64,000 nt of DNA, from contig NC_046673.1 of NCBI RefSeq assembly GCF_003369915.1, positions 23,923,718 to 23,987,717 on the forward strand. The letters are read 5' to 3'. Position 1 is the stretch's first letter. Every line of letters begins with the position of its first letter. Positions 23,811-36,400 of this stretch are shown here, one piece after another. The notes beneath the pieces are model-generated. The model was not told the origin of the DNA, did no database searches, and worked only from the letters and a program-made list of their open reading frames with translations. The stretch comes from Drosophila miranda (lineage: Eukaryota > Arthropoda > Insecta > Diptera > Drosophilidae). The position numbers and the translations under genes are program-made.

Positions 23811-25020
23811 CTCGGCTATTTATATTTCGATCTGGGCGTGCCATTGCTTCCTGCGATCGACAAAATGTCCCTGATTTGATGGAGTCCTTATCAATGATCA
23901 AGGACATTTTCCCAATCAAAAATAATTAGTCTTCTCCGCTAACTGTGAACCGATCTGGGCGTGCCACGCCTTTTTGAAATCGGGATACTTTCCCCCATTC
24001 AAAGAACACCAAGGATGATTTTTCAATAGTTTTATTCATCATAACTTAGCTTAGTATAAATAAATAAACTAGTGGAAAACATTTGTGTCTTCTAATTAAA
24101 TATATGGACGCGTATATCCTTAAACCTAACAACAACGAGATATATCTATATGGTTGTAGCCCGCTTAGCTCTTCCCTTGGTTGTTATAGTCAAAGTCCTT
24201 GTTGTCGATGGCCAGGGCGAGGGATGACGATGGCTTCTTATGTTCGATCTTGCAAGGGGTGCGCCTCGGTCCTGCCAGGACACGATTCTGTCTGGCTGTG
24301 ATACTTTGATAGGACTCCGTTTGGCGGGGGGAAATCGGATTCGCCTCGGTTTGTGGCAAAGCGTAGGGTACATAAGTCCTCTGTGAAGGAAGATACATAC
24401 ATATAATTTAAAATATATCCACAATTACATATGTATATACTGATTTACTTACGCGTCTCAAAGCTGTAGCCCAGCGTTTGATTGCTGACATTAATTCGCG
24501 TGCGCGTGAACCAACAATTCCGCCGTCGATCTCTGGTCGCTGCTGCAGCGGACGGGACGCCACCTTGTCGACTCAGCGACACAGCAGTGGAATCGTGGCT
24601 GTGGCCCGCAGCAGGACAGCCAGCGGCTGCAAGAGATATGGCGTACAGAAAACACCAGTATTTTAATGATATGCGAATCCTCATCTTCGGAAGGCTATAT
24701 CTCAGACAGAGAGGGCCAGATCGGTGAAGGACCAACAGTCCAAGGATCGTGAGGATCCAGACTGTCGAACGGCATCAAAATCTCGAATTCGAAAGTGAGG
24801 CCGATTTTTGGCAAATTTAATGATGTAACCATCATGATTTTTTGCGAAAATCGTGAACAAATTAATGTCCTGTTTTCTGATGGCAGTCGATTTGCAGGAC
24901 AATCCTGATCACGAAAAGACATGCCACGCCCAGATCGAACGCTGCTTCGCCGAGATATGGCGTATAGAAAAAACCAGTATTTCAAAGAAATGCAAATCCA
25001 AATCTTCGCAGGGCTGTATC
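23811..25020 (-). repeat. Right outer arm of large inverted repeat
   Basis: Reverse complement of 21717-22926 at essentially 100% identity. The outer boundary is sharp: similarity stops at CAGGGCTGTATCTCTAG near 25020 on this side and near TATGTATAGCCCTGCG on the left. The arm holds one ~320 bp unit, while the left side has a second unit just outside the arm. Confidence 0.92.
24165..24491 (-). CDS. Two-exon 84-aa open frame, right-arm copy
   Basis: This is an identical, oppositely oriented copy of the left-arm frame: exon 24491-24453, 72-base intron, exon 24380-24165. Both splice sites are conserved. Unlike the left copy, it is preceded on the same strand, outside the arm, by a degraded coding-like segment (25030-25420), so this side may preserve the original gene context. 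Identity of intron and exon bases between copies implies a recent duplication or ongoing gene conversion. Confidence 0.4.
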
Positions 25021-25029
25021 TCTAGTCGG

Positions 25030-25420
25030 TGAATTTTCCTTTGCCGCGAGAGAGAGAGCCAGTCTGCTCCAGGGCTCCTTGCAAATGGTATTCGGCGTTT
25101 CTCAGGTAGTGGCACTCCGCCTCCACCGGCTATTGGACCTTTTGTCCATACTCTCTATTTTCGTTAGATCGTTGTGGAGCACTTTAAGCGAGGCCGACAC
25201 GTTTTCATTCGTCACGTCATTCGTCAGCCCCGACGCCTTCTTTATGGCTTCGATATGCGGATGTATTCGGATCAGCAGTACCTGCATGTTTTTCTTATTT
25301 AAGCCAAATAAATATTTTCCTGTCTCTCCGCCATCCAAAAGAGGTAGCGTCATTCCACGAATAATTCGGTTATGCAAGGCCCCACATGCAGACGCCTTTT
25401 TGGCAATGTGAGAAATGTGA
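25030..25420 (-). pseudogene. Coding-like fragment with a frameshift, family unknown
   Basis: A minus-strand frame from about 25410 to 25102 has the look of real coding sequence (segments LLDGGETGKYLF, LIRIHPHIEAIKK, SLKVLHNDLTKI). It ends at TGA, while the overlapping next frame continues with protein-like sequence (PLPEKRRIPFARS) up to the hairpin boundary. A single-base frameshift near 25115-25135 would join them. I do not recognise the protein. It lies upstream of, and in the same orientation as, the right-arm spliced frame, so both may descend from one gene. Confidence 0.4.
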
Positions 25421-26790
25421 GAAGTGGGAAAATGTGGAAAACGAGCGGGAAACGGGAAACCAGAAACCAGAAACGGGGGAGTGGCGAGTACTGAACGCTG
25501 AACGCTGAACGAACCCTTTTAATTATGTTGATTTTTCGCTGATTTAATTTTTACCTGCGTTCGTTAAGTTCCCAGCAGCAGCACAAACCAAATGGAATTT
25601 AATTTAATCCTTTGCCCGAAAGCCCCTTTTGGAAAAACATTTCACTTTTTTGTTCAAATTGACCAGGAAAAGCGCGGCGGCAAAGGCAACAAAAAATACA
25701 TCGAAAGGAGAACGGAGGGGAACGCAGAGAAAAGGCAAATTATAAAAGCGCTTTGGCAAACGAATTTTCACCAAAATCCCTACCGCCACCCCCGCCCCTA
25801 CCGTTCCGTTCTGCTGCGGAATAGAAGAGGGAAAAAAATACTTCAAAAGCGTCTATTGAAAGGCATAGACAGAGGGGGACAGGGAGAGGTGCAGCCAGAC
25901 TCTTTTGGGGCACGTTTTGGTTAATGTTACAGCAGTTTTTGGTTTAATTACTTTTTGGCTTTCGACCCCATCCCCGCCTTTCGACTGCACTTTTGCCGCG
26001 TAACGCCACTTTCCCCGAACAGCTTAATTAAATATCCGTTCGCTTGCAAGGCAACCGTCTCGGTTTTTTTCAGGGTTCCCTCAGAAGCAGTTCAATAATT
26101 GCATCAGGGCTCCATCAGAAGCGCTAATTCGGTGGCATTATGTGGCTTTCAAAGGATTTGGGGGTAATTATCCGATTAACAGGAGGTGGCTACCGGAATG
26201 GGCTGCAGCTTCTATTGATGGAAGGAAGCATTTATGGCTGTCAATATCTGGATGACGGGTCTGCTAACAGCCCAGGTTAACAGCCTGTTACAGCTGCCGG
26301 TGCTGTTAACAGCAACAGTTCTGTACTTATGCATTTTTGGGTGTATGCTCATTGCATCCCGTATCCATATGTACTCCTAAATTGCAGCTTGAGATCTTCT
26401 CTCACATTTACTACTTTCACTTTATTCATAGGTACACACTCCTTCATTATATTAGAGGTATTGCACAATATACATACTCGTACTCGTAAAACTTGCGCCT
26501 GGTTAACAGAATCCTGTTCGAGGATCGATCGACGGCGGCATTGGCATAGCTGCATATTATCGTATTAAGTATCGAAATAAATAGGTCTTTTGCTGGTCCG
26601 AACTCTTATGGTCTAACAGAATACCCGAACAGAAACGGAAACAGAAATATAGAACAACTATCACTGGATCCGCGTCCGATCTTATCACAAATAAAATTAA
26701 AACACACATCTCTCTCTAACTAAGCAAACAAACAAAAAACTACTCGTATTAAACACATAATTGCAGTGCAGTGCGGAAGAGTAAAATCAA
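25421..26790. other. Intergenic between repeat block and ABCA gene
   Basis: There is no supported gene. The region contains GAACGCTGAACGCTGAACG repeats near 25494, A/T-rich tracts, and the likely ABCA 3' UTR, with a minus-strand AATAAA at 26426-26421 about 365 bases after the stop codon. The sequence CTGTTAACAGC forms short palindromes near 26260-26320. Confidence 0.45.
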
Positions 26791-29700
26791 TCAAGTGGTT
26801 GTCTCCTCGTAGCCGCAGTGGATGTAGCCGGTGGCCAGGGAGCCGCCGACAGCCGGCGATTTGCTGGGCAGGCCAACGTCCTCCTGCAGCCCGTTCGAGG
26901 ACGTCTTCTCGCTGCTGTCCAGGATCTTCTCGAATACCGTCTCAAAGCGGCAGCGGTTGACGGAGAATCGGCTGATGCCCACGGACATGTCCCGCAGGGC
27001 GGCGAACAGCTCGGAGAGCAGCGGCAGTGGCAGTCCACTGGCCGCACTGCTGGAGGAGTCCCCGCCCGAACGGACCTTCACCAGGAAGCGCAGGCTGTGG
27101 GCGTAGTGCTGCAGGTCGCAGGCACCCGGTAGCCGCTCCGGCAGCATCTTGGCCAGCAGTGCCTGCTGGGCGGGTGGGCAGAAGCAGCTGATGCCGTAGT
27201 AGCCCCCATGCTCGGCCTTGAGCCGCGCGGGACTGCTGCTGGCCACGACCTGGCCCGCCTTGAGCACCGCCACGCGCTGGCACAGATGCTCGATCTCGGA
27301 GACCGAGTGGGAGGTCAGGACGACGGCGCGGCGGGCGGCCAGCAGCTGCTCGATGGTCGAGTAGACGAACTCCCGCGTCACCGGATCCAAGTCGCTGGTG
27401 GGCTCGTCCATGAGGACGGTGGGCGTGTGGCCGCAGCAGGTGGCGGCCACCGTCAGCTTCCGCCGATTGCCGCCGCTCAGGTTCCGCACCTGGACATCCC
27501 GGTACGAGCGCAGCTCGTAGGTGTTCAGGACCCTCGCGAGCAACAGATCCAGATGGCGGATGCCCCGCAGGCGGCCGTAGAAAAGGATGCATTCGCGTAC
27601 GGTTAGCAGGGGATCCAGCGGATTGCTCTGCGGGCAGTAGGAGATCCCCGGCTGATCGAAGTGGATGTGCCCCACATTGGGCTCCAGCTGTCCGGTAAGC
27701 ACCTTGAAGATGGTCGACTTGCCGGCCCCGTTCTTGCCCAGGAGCCCGAAGCACTCGCCCCGCTTCACCCCGAAGTGCACCTGACGGACGGCGTAGCGTC
27801 CGCGGTTGTACGCCACCCAAAGGTTCTCGGCGCGCAAGGCCTCGCCGGCTTCCACGCAGCTCTTGAAGATGCTCTGCAGGCTGACGATCTTCAGCTGCTG
27901 GAGCTTCTGCAGCTCGCGGCGGTAGTGCCAGTCGAGGAGGCGCTCCAGGCGCTTCCACAGCCGCTGCAGCAGATGGCACTCGATGAGGACGTTCAGCACG
28001 AGTCCCGAGAGGCCGACCAGGGCCAGGGCGATGAAGTGGCGCTGCAGCAGGTCGCTGGCCAGCGGATGCTTGTACGAGTCGATGTCGTACCGCCTGAAGA
28101 TCAGGGCCACCATGTAGTTCTTGCACAGCTCCAGGAGACCATCGCCCAAGGCGTGCTGGGGAAAGACGAGGAAGGCCTCGTTCAGGCCATGCCGCCAGCT
28201 GTCCCACGCAGAGCCCTCTCCCACGACGCCCAGGATGAGGATGATGCCCATGGTGATCAATGGGATGATGATGTTCGCACAGAAGATCGATACAATGGCA
28301 ATGCTCGAGTCGCTGAAGAGCTTCTCGGCCACATGGACAGCGGGAACGCAGGCAAAACTAGAGACAAGATAAAGATAATAGATTAGATACGATGTAGATG
28401 GTAGATGGTAGATGGTAGACGACCTACCTAAACATTAATGAGAGTCCAATGATGCCAATCAGCTGCTGTCTGGCCACAAACACGGGCATGCTGAAGACCA
28501 GAACGATGCCGAGGCAAACTACCAGGGCCAGCACCATGATGAGATAGTCCCAGATGAAGGCCACCAGCCAGTAGGTAACCGCCGAGACGCCGCACAGACG
28601 CTGCTGCAGCTTCTCGCCGCTGATGCGCTCGTTCACGAGATAGACGGCATTGGCGGCCACCACCAGGCCAAAGGCGATCAGCAGAATGAACACCATGCAG
28701 GAGTCGCCCGCCTGCCGCAGCAGGGAGCTGGTGCTCAGCTCTGCGAAGCCCAGCTTCCACGGCTCGTTGCGGGTGAGTATCCCGTACTCCGAGTCGTTTA
28801 GGCTGGTGCGCAGCAGCTCAGAGTTCAGGTCGTTCAGCCAGGCCATCATCGCGTGGTAGCCCTTGTTGTTGTACCACACAGTCGCCCCCGATCCGTTCAC
28901 GGCGTAGCCGCCATAGCGTCGCTCCCGGTACTCATCGAGGGTTGTCAGCACCCAGTCGTAGGCCAGCGAGGAGTCGCTGAACTCCCGGCACTCGGTGAAG
29001 TTTCCGTTCCCATCATTGACATCGCAGGAGGATCTCAGACCCGGATAGAGCTGCTCGGTGAATGGCGTGAGCCTCTCGCCGCTTAGCAGCTGTACGCTGC
29101 GCGGATACAGGGCCCTGGTGAGCGGCAGGACCGTGTCGAAGTCATCCTCCAGACGATAGCTGACGAACCACATGGCGCACAGCTCGAACACCGCAGGCAG
29201 CAGGAGCACGTACAGCAGCAGTCGGTAGTTGCGGGCCAGATGCCGCAGGCGCTTGCCAAACAGCAGTCGCATCTGGACACATGACGAGGGCGGATCCTCG
29301 GACACATCCGCTGGGCCAGCCACAATGCCTCCTCCGCCTCCTTCCGCAGCTGCTGCTGCTGATGCTCCTCCCCGTGGCTGCTCCTCGCTTCGATTGAGCT
29401 GCTCGAACTCCTGCTCCAGGCTGCTGCTCGACGACAGCTCCAGTTCGCCGATGGCCCCCAGCGACTCCTGCTGCTGCAGCAGCTCCAGGAACTGCACGGC
29501 TGCGGGGGTGAGATTCTCCGCATAGCTGGCGCTGATGGTCAGGCTGTGGGGGGGCTCATTCTCGGTGGCAGGCAGCACCTGGCTGTTGGTCAGCAGCTGC
29601 TTGCCCCTGGCCGCAATGTGAGCGGCCACTGGGGCATCGGCGCAGCGCATCTTCAGGCTGTAGTTGGCAGTGCAGAGATGTTGCAATGAGTCGCGACTGT

Positions 29701-32700
29701 GCTGGGCAATGATGCGACCCTGTAGGCACCAGGAGGAGGAGGAGGAAAAGGATTAGGGAGTGATCTCATTGGGAGATTGGGTGGGATCACACTCACATTT
29801 CGCATAATGACCAGCGAATCACTCAGGTACTTGGCTTCGTCCAGGAAGTGGGTGGCAAAGATCACCGCACGGCCCTGGCGCAGCTGTTCGATCAGATTCC
29901 AGATGTCCTTGCGCGCCTTGGCATCGACCCCGTTGCAGGGTTCGTCCAGGATGACGACACTGGGCGAGGCAATGAACGCAATGGCCACACAGAGACGCCG
30001 CCTATAGCCACCCGACAGCTGCCACGAGGGATAGTCCTCGTGCTGGCCAAAGTTGAGGCTCTTCAGAGTGCGACTCACCTCCGTCTCCAACTCCACCTCG
30101 GCAGAGCCATCAGAGGGCATCTTTATGTGGGCGTACAACTGCAGATGCTCGCGGGCCGTCAGCCTGGGTATGAGGATGTTGTCCTGCCAGCAGACGCCCA
30201 CATTGTGCTCGCCGGCACGGAGCAGCACCTTGCCGCCCGTCGGTCGGATCTGGCCGGTGAGCAGCTTGATGAGAGTGCTCTTGCCAGCCCCATTGCGGCC
30301 GAGCAGGCAGCTCACTTGGTTGCGGGCAAAATCCAGATTCAGATTGGACACGGCGCACTGGCTGCCATAGAGCTTGGTGACATTCAGCAGCGAGGCACCC
30401 AGCTTGTCGTCCAAATGGGAGCTCATTGCCCGCACGAAGCTGTACTCAGCTGAAAAAGGAATATTCCGAGAATAAAATAGAAGCCGATCCGATCCGATCC
30501 TCTACTGTAACTTACTTTTCTTCCACCTTTGATAGGCATAGCCAATGGCGGCATAGAGCATAAAGTCGAGCAGAAACATCAGCAGAGCCATTGCGCACTC
30601 GCTCCTCGCTGGACCCAGGTGGATCAAGTGGGCCCACGTGAGGCCCTGCTGCTGCAGCTCCATGCGCATCAGTTCGCCCCAGCCCTTGGCGAAGGCCGTC
30701 GTGAAGGAGAGGTCCACCAGGAAGCTCTCGAATAGACTCAGCTTCGCATCGAACATCAGCACAATGATGAAGGGGCACAGGCTGATGAAGAACAGCAGGG
30801 ATGTGGCCACGGCACCAATGTTGGCCGAGGTGAAGAAGTTCGAGCACATGTAACAGAAGGAGACGAGACAGGCGCCAAAGCTCAGACAGTAGAACATCAT
30901 GAAGAACCAGTTGGTGTACGACAGGATGCCACCACTGTAGAGCACCAGGCTGACGAGGACAAAGATCAGGCACAGCTCCATGAGGCTCATCAAGGCCCAG
31001 GCGACCAGCTCCGAATGGGCCCTGAGACCCATCGAACGCATCAACTAGTAAAAAGAAGAGAGTGTGTCAGCATAAGAATACCAGGGTATATAAGGGAGAG
31101 TCCCTTACCATACTGTTCCTGCTCTCTCGCATCCAAATCCGCTCCCTTACACAGATCGCCACGGCCACTACCAAGCCCAGGCAGTAGGCCAGCTGTACGG
31201 CCTGGGACAGGTAGAGGCCTCGCTTGAACTCGTCATTCACGAACGAGGGATAGGGGAACTGTTTCGTGTAGAACTGCATGTTGTCCACCTCGAATTTGGG
31301 CTTCTTGCTGCCCCCGCCGGCGCCCCCGAGCCCGCTCAGGAGATCCAGCAGGCCTTGACGCTTGGATCGGGTGAGAACATCCCCATCCCCACTTCCATCG
31401 CCATCCCCATCCCCACCTTGTACATCATCCAGGGAGAGGAGAAACTCTGGCTTAAAGGTTGTGGTTTCCAGCTCCATTCTAGATGGTGCTGCGGTGGTGG
31501 TCTCAGGGTCCTGGATCGGTGCAGTGTTGGCCTCAGTGGAGGTGTTCTCGATACTCAGGTCAAAGTCATCATCATCATCGTCGTCGTCGTCGTCGTTCAC
31601 AGCTTTGATGCTGAACAAACTGCCCGGCGACCTGGTTGCCGGCTCCTCCTCCATGAATCCCGCCTCGTCACGCTTGTGCTTGACGATGCCCAGGTCCACC
31701 ATTTGCTTGAGCTGCACGAACCCCCGATGGTACTTCATGTCGATGACCATGCTGTCGGCGGGCCCGGGAAACCAGAAGCGGTTCCTATTCTCGAACGTCG
31801 GCTGGGTGTTGTCCGTGTCCATGTGGAGGCGGTAGACCACCTCCTTGGTGCCGACGCTCTCGAAATTGAGGGCTGCCAGGAACATGCGCTTCTGGTTGAG
31901 ATCGTAGGCCTGCTGCTGCAGCTCCTCCACGCTATCCACAGCCACAAAGCGGTCCGCAGACACGCACTCCATCAGATCCGAGACGGTGGTGAGGATGTCG
32001 TAGATGAGCTGATTCGTGCGAATGAACTGGAACACCCGCTCGATCTCCACGATGTCAAAGTCATCGCCCACCACGCTCTTCACCAGCGGGGAGCGAGCCA
32101 GCTTCAGGAGATTATCGAAGGCCAGCTGGAAGGTGGCATTCGTGTGGAGTTTGGTGAGGATCGTACCGGCGGCCTGCGAGAGCTGTTTCAGTTTGTCCAG
32201 CTCCTCGAAGGTGGCGTTGCTCTGGAGGGAGGGAACACACAAATTGGGAACATGCCATGTGGATGGATTCGCTGTGTTTACTCACAAACTTCACTACACT
32301 CTCCGTGAGGGTATTCGATGGGGTGTACAGTATCTTTCCCTGGATGATCGGCTTGATGGTGTTCCACGTGAGCTTGCCCTGGTTCGTGGAGGTCACGTCG
32401 AGGTAGAGGCGCTTGCAGTACTTGGCTGTAAGTCAGAAGAAAAAACCAAAAAATATAATCTCAAGGGAATAGAGTCTTCCCGCCGCTCACTTGGCTTCCA
32501 GTCTGTTCCACTGCTCTGCCTTCTGCTTCTGCTTCTGTCTCTGCTCCTCCTCCTCCTCCCTTGATACTCACTTGGCATGGCTTCCAGTTCCACATCGTTG
32601 ACCTCGCTAAAGTCCTCCGAATAGAGGATGTCGTTGACCAAAGGAATGCTCTCCGTGCTGGGAAATGGATGCCCGCACAGCAGCGTCCCAAGCTTCACAA

Positions 32701-33447
32701 AAGTCTCGCGATCTGCAACGAAATAGCAGTTTGGATTCCTGGATTAAGGATTCGAGGATTCAGGGGTTCATTCCATGCCACATACTAGAAAACAAATGCT
32801 TTACGTCAAAGCTGTAGTTCATCATGCGCTCGATCTCCGGCACCAAGGATATGATTTCTGTGATATTCGCTAAAAGAAGAAAGTAAATCAACAAAATAGC
32901 AAGAGATCATCGGCTCATCCTTGGGCCCACTCCACTCCACTCCACTCACTGCGTATAATTTCAAGATGATCGCTGGTGATCAGTGCCGTCACCGCGGACA
33001 CAAAATTCGCCTTCTCCGCCAGCTCCACGACGGCCGTGTGCAGCTTGTCATCCGTCACAAAGGCATTCACCACATCGATCACAGAGTGGAGTCTACAAAG
33101 ATCATGATAGGAGAATGGAGCACATGAATCATGGCGCTGACTTACGGCGCTCCCTTCCATCTGGAGTACTCCTCGTAGGGCTCTGATGGCAGGCACTTAT
33201 TCTCGATGCTGCATATGTAGGAGAAGGCACTGGGCACCATCTGGTTCTTGGTGGGCAGCAGTCTGGTCGGATATTGGCAGGCGGCTATCTCCTCGGAGCC
33301 GTATTTCATGCGGATCAAATACAGCAGCATGAAGATCAGCACGGGCCAGACGAGGAGCGTCAGGGAGAGGCCCTTCTGGCGCCATCGCACCAGAAGATCC
33401 TTGCGCAGCAGCGCTCGGATCTCCCGCGTGTTAAAATGCATCCTCAT
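26791..33447 (-). CDS. Full-size ABCA-subfamily ABC transporter
   Basis: Ten exons: 33447-33146, 33092-32950, 32869-32786, 32712-32572, 32425-32286, 32221-31109, 31044-30516, 30449-29797, 29719-28428, 28357-26791. All phases agree and give 1987 aa. Layout: N-terminal cytoplasmic stretch and TM1 (~28-47), a ~500-residue extracellular loop, remaining TMs of TMD1, NBD1 with Walker A GRNGAGKST (~868-876), signature LSGGY (~962), Walker B VVILDEP (~982) and H-loop His ~1018, then TMD2 with its own extracellular loop, and NBD2 with GKNGAGKST (~1673), LSGGN (~1759), VLMDEP (~1780). Family members export or flip phospholipids and sterols. Oddities: Asp10 run (~480-489), RSKR (~555-558) and NBD1 DEPCNGVD in place of the usual DEPT. 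D. melanogaster has several ABCA genes on the X; the exact orthologue is not assigned. Confidence 0.93.
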
Positions 33448-36400
33448 TTCCGCCTAGTGCTCTCGCTTTCGCTCTCCAAATCTCTTAGCGCTTCTCACTA
33501 CTGTTTTGGTCTCTCTGGGTGTTCAGAAACCGTCCAATCATTGATGCATCTTTGCCTGCAAGGGAAGGAGAAGTTGATTAAAGGGTTGCTAATGGATTTA
33601 CCAAAAGGTGTGAAGTGTGCGAATTGCGGGGGCGATGTATGTGGTTTTTTGGTATGCCCTGGCCCAGCAGGGAGGCTAGTGCCAAAGACTATGCACAATT
33701 GCCAAGATATTGCATCTCCTTCTGTGCTTCGTCTCTTCGTCAATGCCTTGAGCAGCTGAGTCGGTCCCCAGAATCCAACCACAAAATACCCAGTGGGTGC
33801 CAAGAAACTAGAAACGGTATACATTGCTTGGGCATGATGGAGTTACATGATACAGCCCAAAAGACAATTAAAGTACCGGTACCCTGAAATGGAATTTGTT
33901 CCGTTCCTGATATCCAATATCTCTTGGTATTCTAAGGTTTGTTCTGGTAAGAACTGTTCATCTGTCAGTCTAAAGGTGGATAGGAAAGCATTTACGCTGA
34001 TTCTGTTAAGCTGTGGAAAGGGCATTCGAAGCAGCGATCGACTCCCAGCCACTTCCTCTGCCTGCAACTCTGGCTGGCATATGCCATGATGTACGAGTAT
34101 GCACACACTTCCTATCGCATAATTAGCTGGTGTTTGCCTACCGCGTTTGCTCGTTGGTTTCCTTTGTGTGGTATACTCTCCGATTGTATCTCCGAAACGG
34201 TTTTAGTTTCGATTTGCACATTGCTAATTCAGGCAGGCCGTTAATTCCGCTGTGGTTCGCCTTCGAATTGCACTTCCCCCTCCATCCATCCAACCGTCCA
34301 TCCAATCCACCCAAAGAGCGATGGTGGAAGCGATGACAATTATTTTAAAGCGCACGCTTTCTGTAATTTAAATTAAATTATTGCCTGAGTCACTGACCGA
34401 TCGATCAGCTGCCAATGCACAATTATATAGATAACCACAGAGTTGAATCTTTGCAGGTATCTCTTGGCCTTCCATGTCTTCCACTCCCATACCCACAGAG
34501 CTATCACGGAGCTGAAGTTATCCATTAGATTGAACAGCCGCCCTCTCAGAGGGAGAGTCGGAGGAGGAGGAGACACACAGATATGAGCCGCATCCATTAC
34601 ACAGACAGCCAGACAGACATTCGGCGGCGCGATTTATGGCTGGAACCTCGCGAAACCAGTTACAAATCAAATAATGCTCGTCTATAACGTATACTATACA
34701 CCATACTGGATATATAAAATAATAATAAAGAAGCAAAACCCACCCAAACTCTTGTTCTGTTCTCTGGGTTGCATATTTCGTATGCAAAGCTTGTGACTTG
34801 TGACTTTTGCGTACCCCCAATGTGGCATACTATATGCCATCCATTGGGTTGGGGTTTGGGGTTTGGGGACTGTCTGGCGGCTGCAGGTTCATGTTCAGGT
34901 TCAGCTTCAGGTAGTACTCGTCATCCACCTGTACGGACAGACGGGTTCGATTAGATCTACGATCGAAAGTGAGAAAATCCCAGGCGACTGGCACAACACA
35001 CACAAAAGAACATTAGGCCACAGCCAATGCTCGAAAGAGTGAACCATTTGTAGATCCTTCTCGGGTATGATTAAGGAATACATCAGATCATGCCAGTCGG
35101 TCGATTAATCACTAAGAGAAAGGGCGGCAAACGTATTCTTTAAAGAATATCTCCGTTGATCACTTTTTACACAAACATAAAAAGGTACATATGTATGTAG
35201 GCCTGAAGGATGGCAGTGCCAGCAGCATTGCCAGCTCGAACCGAAGAAGGGTTGCAATACGATACATTTCATGCGATAAAAACTAATGAGGAATCAGTTT
35301 AAAGATTTAGGCAAATTTGAAATCTAGAACTAGGGGTCTATAATGGCTCATTTACTAGCCACGAATTTGCGCTATCGATTGATCACTGTAGAATCCACTG
35401 CCCCAGTAACCATTGTCTCTGTTTGGATGTGGGAATGGGGGTTCGGGTTCTCAGTTTCCGAAACAATACGAGTATTTCCCATAAGAGCAAAAACCCAAAA
35501 ACACCGAAACACCAACCAAGTTGTTTGCTATTGGAACCAGTTCCCCATACCCATTTCCATTTCCAGTCCCAGTTTTAGTTTTAGTTTCAGTTTTAGTTTT
35601 GAGATTTCTATTCCAGTTTCAATTGCAGTTGCAGTTGCAATTGCAATTGCAGTTGCAGCTTTGCTGATTAGCCAACGAGCAGCATAATGTTGCACTCTCG
35701 AGAGCCAATGTCACCATCGATCGATCGACCGATGGGGGGATGGGACCGATGGGATTATCTAACCGATTGACCGGTCTGTCGGCTAATGCTCTACTTTTCC
35801 ACTGGCTCTGATCTCTGGCGATCTCTGACTGCGGGAGATCTACGCTGCGATTATTACAAGGTAATTATATATACAACGTAGTACAACTACAGCCGAGAGT
35901 TTATGAATTACAGCGCCCCACCCCCACATACTACCTACCATACGTGTGTACTAAGTATTTACTACGACTAACTAGCCGTTGGTTGGGATGTAGCTAAGAG
36001 CTTTCGATCTTATTCTAATTGGAAGCAGTTTTGGGGACACGAGTCGAACATTAACCCGCCGCCCCCTCGTCGTACCCCGAAGTCGTATTTGAAACCAGAC
36101 TTTGGACCACTTCCAACGCTTTAGACTAATTAAAATCACAGCGAAAATCACAGCGAAAATCAGCAGCAGAAAGTGTGCTGTGATGCAGTCAGTCGCTAAA
36201 CAGGATTTTGATGGTGATTTGAAAGTAATCTTCTCTGCTGTACCCCTGCTGTACCCTGTACCCTGTGTGTGGTGTGTGGTGTGTGCTGTGTGGTGTGTGT
36301 GTTGTGCAACCAAAACTTGTTTAAATCACGTTTAGAGCTGAAATTCCCAGAACCCAAACGCATCTAATCGAAAGGGAAGACGCTGCTCAACGTAGAGATC

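Larger units (their letters stand above)
21427..25020. mobile_element. Composite repeat block, possibly DINE-1/Helitron-like
   Basis: The whole block is built from repeat units found nowhere else in the window: ~320 bp units at the outer sides and ~245 bp units carrying AATCAGGGACATTTT and GGCACGCCCAGATCG toward the centre. These surround a spliced open frame. Rolling-circle elements capture gene fragments with introns, which would fit exons embedded in satellite units. I found no transposase or Rep/helicase frame and no defined ends or target-site duplication, so the class is uncertain. Confidence 0.3.

Noticed and set aside
26942..28207. 421-aa minus-strand frame inside ABCA exon 10
   Set aside because: It overlaps the NBD2-coding frame; Pro/Arg/Ala-rich shadow of high-GC coding DNA.
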